A stretch of DNA of 64,000 nt from contig CM069598.1 in assembly GCA_035771175.1 (NCBI GenBank), positions 13,560,539 through 13,624,538 of the forward strand. The letters are read 5' to 3'. A program made the translations under genes and the position numbers. The DNA comes from Paratinospora sagittata. Its lineage: Eukaryota > Streptophyta > Magnoliopsida > Ranunculales > Menispermaceae. Position 1 is the stretch's first letter, and each line of letters starts with the position of its first letter. Below the pieces are notes generated by a model. The model did not search any database and was not told the DNA's origin. It worked only from the letters and a program-made list of their open reading frames with translations. This document shows positions 58,137-64,000 of this stretch, one piece after another.

Positions 58137-59930
58137 AAATAGAATTGAATGGCTGAGAAGTGTCATATATATTTGGATAGCTTACATCATTTTCAATGTC
58201 AAGATATTTACTTCTTTTATAACATAAAATTAAATTTTATAAATAAGTAAATTAAAAAATAGTCTCTAATATTTTTTATAGATTATACACATTTTAATGA
58301 GGTATTAATTTTTTTTTTAATTTTTATTTTTTTTTAATAGTATAGTTATAATAATTTGATAAGTCAACAATAAATGATTGTCTAACAGACCGTTTAAAAA
58401 TTAACGGTCATGTTAACAACCTTTTTTTTTGTCAACTCAACTTGACATTAAATATTAATACGTGACAATTAATTTTTTCACAATTCACATTTGCATTAAA
58501 GATGCTCTTAGGACCAAAGACTTTTTTTTTTATAACTAGAGATATTTGATTGCAACTCAAGGTAGGTGATTAGAAAATTAGAATACAACTTAAAAAATAA
58601 TATTTTATTATTTTTATAAATTTTAAGAAATTATTTTAAGGTTTCAGCTAATCATAAAAAATTTTAAGTATATTGAAGAACAAATCAAATATTTATTTAA
58701 TATTTTAAAATACTGAATAATAAAAATTGTTGTTTTTGAAAAAATTTAAAATGTTTTTTATTTTTTTGAAAGTTAAAAAAGTTGTTAATGATAAATTAAA
58801 ATAAAAACAAAAAAAGCTTATAAAACTTGAAAGAGAGGCCATTACACCTTAAAGTCTTCAACTTTTCTATTAAATGGGTGAGCGCGTGGTGGCATCTTAT
58901 AAGACCAACCTAGACTACTGGGAGGTACTGCATTTTTCGTTACCGGCTTACCGCACCAAAACCGAACCTTATAAAGGTGATGTACACGATATACACTTTG
59001 GTCTTGTTTGGCACATAAATAGGAAGATGAGATTGAATCAAATATAGAACAGAATGGCTAGAAGTGTCTGAGATATATATATTTGGAGAGCTTACAACAT
59101 ATTCAATGTTATGATACTTATTTTTTACATAACATAAAATTAAATTTTATAGACAATTAAGTTAAAAAGTGGTCTTTAATGATTATACACATTTTGATGA
59201 GGTATTAAATATTTTTATTTTTAAATTTTTAAATTTTTTTAATAGTATAGTTATAGTAATTTGATGAGTCAACAATAGATTACTATCTAACAGACCGTTT
59301 AAAAGTTAACGATCATGCTAACAACCTCTATTTTTTTTTTTTTGTTAACTCAGCTTAACATTAAATATTAATACGTGGCAATTAATTTTTTTATCATCTA
59401 CATTTACATTAAAGATGGTTTTAGGACCAAAGACTCTTTTTTATGACCGAAGATATTTGGTTGCAACTCAAGGTAGGTGATTAAAAAATTAGAATACAAC
59501 TTAAAAAATAATATTTTATTATTTTTATTATTTTTGTAAATTTTAAGAAATTATTTTAAGATTTTAACAAATCAAATATTTATTTAATATTTTAAAATAC
59601 TGAATAATAAATATTGTTGTCTTTGAAAAAATTTTAAAATTTTTTTAATTTTTTTGAAAGTTAAAAAAGTTGCTAATGATAAATTAAAATAAAAACAAAA
59701 AAAACTTATAAAACTTGAAAGAGAGGCTGTCACAGCTTAAAGTCTTCAACTTTTCTATTAAATGGGTGAGCGCGTGGTGGCATCTTATAAGGCCCACCTA
59801 GACTACTGCATTTTTCATTACCGGCTTACCCCACCAAAATCGAACCTTATAAAGGGGATATACACAATATACACTTAGGTCTTGTTTGGCACATAGAGTT
59901 GGATAAGATGAGATTGAATCAAATATAATC
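58137..59930. repeat. Tandem duplication of the copy E promoter region (2 x about 0.9 kb)
   Basis: Unit 1 (about 58137-59039) and unit 2 (about 59040-59930) match along their length. For example GGGTGAGCGCGTGGTGGCAT occurs at 58876 and 59763, and CTTTGGTCTTGTTTGGCACA and its relative at 58996 and 59874. The spacing is about 887-905 bp. Differences are small indels and substitutions, so the duplication is not very recent. Confidence 0.82.
58163..58177 (-). promoter_or_regulatory. Putative TATA box of copy E
   Basis: The minus-strand CCAAATATATATGAC lies about 90 bp upstream of the first ATG. A second version (CCAAATATATATATCTC) lies in the duplicated upstream unit at about 59065-59082. Inferred from position only. 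Confidence 0.35.
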
Positions 59931-60100
59931 TAAAATTTATATTTAGGTGTAAGATAAGATGAGATAAAAATAATTTTATTTTTATGTTATATTATATTAT
60001 ACAATCTATCAAGTCTACTAAATTTTTAATTCATTTGCGTTCTTAATAAAGGAAGCATGTTAACAATCACCCTGTTTTTTTTTAAAAGAAATAATGTTAT
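59931..60100. other. AT-rich spacer
   Basis: Nothing recognisable is seen. It lies between the duplicated promoter units and the LINE remnants. Confidence 0.5.
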
Positions 60101-60330
60101 TTTTTTTTTTACGACGGAAACAAATATATTGTATTGACAATAAATAAAGTAAATAGTTACAGTGAAGCTAACCACAAGAAACAATATTCACGTAACAAAA
60201 TCATCACAAACTCAAATGCCGAAAAAGTAGCAAGAACCCCAATCTCTATACCAATCGCTACCTGAGAAACCACCTACACATTTCGAAATCGTCACCCAAG
60301 TAGCTTCCAGCAATAGGATATCTTCCCGTT
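60101..60330 (-). mobile_element. LINE 3'-end fragment (LINE-5)
   Basis: On minus it reads DILLLEATWVTISKCVGGFS, the extreme C-terminus of zf-RVT proteins (compare WNDIVILASSWLVAFKINGD at 63443-63560), then a short 3' UTR and poly(A), seen as poly(T) at 60101-60110. It is a short 5'-truncated copy. Confidence 0.7.
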
Positions 60331-60459
60331 AACTCTTTTTTAGAAGAGAAACAAATAATATATTATGAAAAGTAAACAAGGTTACAACACAATGGACAAG
60401 TTCTAGAGGTATTTATCCAACACAAAAAACACAAAACAAAACCAAAATCATAGCAAAAC

Positions 60460-63437
60460 TGTGGCGACCCCGCGCCCCGGACCACCAACCCCGCAGGGAA
60501 TGGCATGCGGAATGCCGGGGCGGGACGCCCGGCGTAGGCATCTCCGACCACTCCTCAACTCCCGTGAGGTGGTTGAGACCCTACAAGCCTTATCCCAAAC
60601 AACAATATGATATCAAAAGGTATTAAACAAAACTACCCACCGTATTAATCATCCAAGACAAGAGATAATCCATAAAAAAATGAACCATAAATAATAATCA
60701 TAATCCCTACAGTCCATTAAAATTGACATACTCATAAAGTCCAAAATTGTGGGTACAAATAAAACCGTCATATGCCCACATAGTCTATCTAACAAGTCCC
60801 AACTCACCCATACTACAACGTGGTAAGTGTTATAATTACATAATCCAAAATATAGTACTTCATAATTTAAACACAATTCAATCAAAATGCCTCTCAACTC
60901 ACATCGAGGCCTTGGATTCTCTCACAGGCAAGGCCCTCAAGATATGACTACTCCTTTGCCCTTATTCGGGACAGAATGACCTGAAAGAGGAAAATGAGGG
61001 TGAGCCAACGATGCCCAGTGAATAGAATTCAAATATGCTATCAATACTCATCAATAAAAACCATGTATGCATGTCAATGTGTAGCATGATTAAAAGCTCA
61101 TAACATATAGATATCAAGCATTTATAATAAGTTCGATGCAAGTAAAAGTTTATCAATTTGGATCCACATTCCACATGCCTTGGGTTACTAGTACACGTCT
61201 ATTTCACCGTGCCGTTGATCCCAATCATGTTTATTTGGGTTACTAGTACACGTCTATTTCACCGTGCCGTTGATCCCAATCATTTTTATTTGGGTTACTA
61301 GTACACGTCTATTTCACCGTGCCGTTGATCCCAATCATTTCCTTTCCTAAAACCCTCTTATGCCAAGGTTAAGTCCCCCTATTAGCCAGATAGATGGGTC
61401 CAACCAAAGTCATAAGGTTTTCTCAAATCAATGCATCATTCAAAACATTAGAACACATTCGTGCTTTCAAGATACAATATATATAAGTGATATGATGACA
61501 TAAAAGATATAATCATAAATGAAGTCTACTCACAACCAAGCCTCGCGAGAGTATTTAACCACACACGACCACCAAACCGAATCAACCCAATCAAGATCCT
61601 GAAACATACATCAATTTCTATGCTCAATCACATAGACATTACACATCAACCCTAAATCATCCCACATATAGACAATAGGCCTAAATCTCATCTAATCCCA
61701 TCATTCAACTCAAATCACATGACTTAGGCCTCTAATGCATAGTTCTCATTCATAAACCATTCTATTAATCAGAAGATACTGATTTTCAATTCCTTAGGCA
61801 TAAACATGCCCAAATTGGGTCACTTGATCACAAGTAGGCCTAACCCATGATATGGTCACAACCACCAAATCAGTAGCATAATCAACCCTAATCATGCTTA
61901 ATTAGACATAAATTGCATCAATTCAATGATTCTAGGCCAAAAGCATCAAAAGCCCTAAAATATGAAAATTTTCATACTTAGGCCATATTGCCGATTTACA
62001 CTAGGTTACCATGTTCAGCCATGTATATCACTGATTTTGCATCATAGGTTCATCAACAATGGCAACTAGGTCAACATAGTTGGCATGCAAGCTATTTGGA
62101 AATGTCTAAGATCATATTCTAAATTTAGGTCCAATACAAGCACCTTACCAATTCTTCATTTAAGATTCTGTTCAGATGTATTAATCTACCAATAGAAATA
62201 CGTAATCACAAAATCAACCGTACATATTGAAGTATGTGAAGAAACAAACCTTCTGTCCAAATTTCAGCCCAATCAACGGTGGACCGAAAAGATATGTATC
62301 TTTGATGAACAAGTATCTAATCAGACAGTTTCTCCTTTCCTGCTGCAAATACCCAAACTCAGATGGCTATATCACATAAAATACTACTCGTATAAACATC
62401 TCTACCGTTCAGAATACAGAAATATCTGTTATAAACTACATACCCAAATTTGATATCCATCCAACGGTAGATTGAGGAGATCTATAAGTTTGACAGAAAC
62501 GGCACGAGAAGCCCAGAAATTCCGACCAGCTTCGTTTGAGAGGTTATATCTTTTAGAAAAAGCCTCTAATTAAGATCGCCACCGTCCAGAATGTATAAAT
62601 ATCAGTTTTAAACCACATACCCAAATTTGGTAGCCATCTAACGGTAGATTTAGGAGATCTATAAGTTTGAGCGAAATGGTGCGAGAAATCTGGACTTTCC
62701 GACCAGCTTTGTTTGAGAGGTTAGATCTCTTAGACGAAACCTCTGATCAAGATCTCCACCGAGCAGAATGAAGAACCATAAGCTACTAACGTGCTGATAA
62801 AATTTGAGCTCAATCTGACCGTATATTCCAAAGATCCACCTCTTTGATGGAAACGTCGCAGGGATCTTCCTCCTGCAACTCTCTCCTTCCTTCTCTTCTT
62901 CTTTCCTTTCTCTTCTTTTTCTTTCTCTCCACTCACCTCTTTCTAGCACTTCCTTGATTCCTTCCTTGATTCCCTCCTTAATTCTCTCCTTGATTCTCTC
63001 CTTGATTCCCTCCACTCATTCTAGCACTTCCTTGAAGAAGAGAAGTGGGCATTGGACACTTGTCCACTTTCATGCACCAACCTTCACATGTGTTGGTCTC
63101 ATACTACCTATACCAACCACATGTATTTTAAATGTCCAATCCATTTAATACACCAAATTTTTAATTTCATTTATCCTTTTATTCAATCAATCCTAACCCA
63201 TATCAATTCATGGTTTAATGAGCCAATGCATAAATCATAACATATGCATTATACTTTAATTTAACATGACTCATATACAATTTATGATACATATAGTTAT
63301 ATACATTATCAAGCATCAACTATACAAACATTAAACAATCATCAAACAAACACCAAACATATCAAGACAACACATAGAGTTTGGGCAAAAATGCAATTGG
63401 GTTATGGGCTAGGTGAAATAATTTTCGGGGCGTCACA
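60460..63437 (-). mobile_element. Solo LTR, 2978 bp, inside LINE-6
   Basis: The ends are TGTGGCGACCCC and GGGGCGTCACA, with a 5-bp duplication AAAAC (60455-60459 and 63438-63442). On minus it starts TGTGACGCCCCG, a start common in plant chromovirus LTRs. It is the same family as the deleted element at 49335. It holds a 3 x 55-bp tandem repeat (61181-61345) and clustered CTTGATTC/CTTGATTCC repeats near 62950-63010. Confidence 0.85.
61181..61345. repeat. Three tandem copies of a 55-bp unit
   Basis: The unit begins TGGGTTACTAGTACACGTCT and recurs at 61181, 61236 and 61291 with one to two differences. It is inside the solo LTR. Confidence 0.93.
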
Positions 63438-63442
63438 AAAAC

Positions 63443-64000
63443 TCTTCCAAACATACAATGTTCCCAACACCTAACCAAGTCATTTATAAAAAAATCCCCA
63501 TTGATTTTGAAAGCCACCAACCAAGAACTCGCTAAGATTACGATATCATTCCAAAGATTCTCCGCATTTCTAGGTACACCATCAAAAATCCGCTTGTTCC
63601 ATTCAAGCCAAATCATCCAAAGCGTTGCCAAGGAGGCTAGTCTCATTACGTCAATATTTCTTCCTTGCAAACAATGGACATTAGTCATAGAGAAGCACTC
63701 ATTAATCGATCTCGAAATCAGGAACTTGTCCCCCAACCTCACATGCCATTCTCCCCATAATTTAGCTGAAAATGAACATCTAAAGAAAACATGATCATCA
63801 CCATCTGCATTCCTCAAACATAGATAACAACAATGGGGGTAGTAATGATATATGAGGTAATCTTTTTTGAAGGGAGTCATCCATATAAAGCTTGTTATAA
63901 CCCATGATCCACCCAAACACCTTAATTTTGGAGGGGACATGAGCTTTCCAAATAAAATGTGCATATGAGAATGGAGGGATGTTAACATCATCAATAAGGG
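63443..64000 (-). pseudogene. LINE-6 zf-RVT domain
   Basis: The frame 63994-63443 is open and shows KLRCLGGSWVITSFIWMTP, a zinc-binding HCCYLCLRNADGDDHVFFRC, LASLATLWMIWLEWNKRIF and SSWLVAFKINGDFFINDLV. It is the best preserved zf-RVT of the window and lacks stops here. The nested LTR falls just after the end of this coding region. Confidence 0.85.

Larger units (their letters stand above)
60335..64000 (-). mobile_element. L1-type LINE (LINE-6), continues past the right edge
   Basis: The 3' UTR and tail are at about 60335-60459 and the coding part resumes at 63443. A solo LTR (60460-63437) lies between them. At the edge the sequence is still within the zf-RVT region, so the RT would be outside. 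Confidence 0.82.

Noticed and set aside
61181..61345. CRISPR-like array of repeats
   Set aside because: The units are head-to-tail with no spacers and lie in a plant retrotransposon LTR.

Overview
The window is plant nuclear DNA: AT-rich, with large introns, L1-type LINEs, Ty1-copia and Ty3-gypsy retrotransposons, hAT, Mutator and mariner-like non-autonomous elements, tRNA-derived SINEs, and a receptor-kinase family found only in plants. A eudicot, probably a woody one, fits best. The species cannot be fixed from sequence alone.

The backbone is a tandem array of five copies of a G-type lectin S-receptor-like serine/threonine kinase (S-domain RLK), all on the minus strand. From right to left they are E (53082-58074), D (37996-52714), C (28888-35922), B (21230-21716) and A (6792-8121, running off the left edge). 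Manual splicing of C and E gives open reading frames of 843 and 840 codons with GT-AG introns, all kinase signature residues, and the 211/238/151-nt kinase exons typical of this family. D is a pseudogene: frameshifts, two nonsense codons, a GC donor, almost no promoter, and a 7.8-kb insertion in its transmembrane exon. B is the 5' half of exon 1 fused directly to 3'-flanking DNA. A shows an intact exon 1; its kinase exons would lie left of the window beyond a LINE in its first intron.

Transposons fill most of the rest. The LINEs are at 1-3707(+), 4432-6262(-), 9621-15362(+), 22199-22465(+), 26022-27172(-), 39713-47508(-), 48729-48972(+), 60101-60330(-) and 60335-64000(-). Four long solo LTRs with 5-bp target duplications sit at 12385-14828, 23211-25865, 42770-45776 and 60460-63437; three of them are inside LINEs. 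A 1.08-kb deletion derivative of a gypsy element is at 49335-50413 and a decayed copia element at 16361-20696. Smaller insertions with target duplications are a hAT element (9744-11587), a Mutator-like element (31897-32904), a mariner-like MITE (47742-48311) and several SINEs.

The most notable structure is the insertion in exon 2 of copy D. A 12-bp target duplication bounds one unit that reads, on the minus strand, class III peroxidase exon - splice donor - intron start - LINE - poly(A). This looks like 5' transduction of a host gene exon by a LINE transcribed from a peroxidase gene. A second useful set of characters, the intron splitting the transmembrane exon in E but absent from C and D and a SINE shared by C and D but absent from E, orders the duplications.
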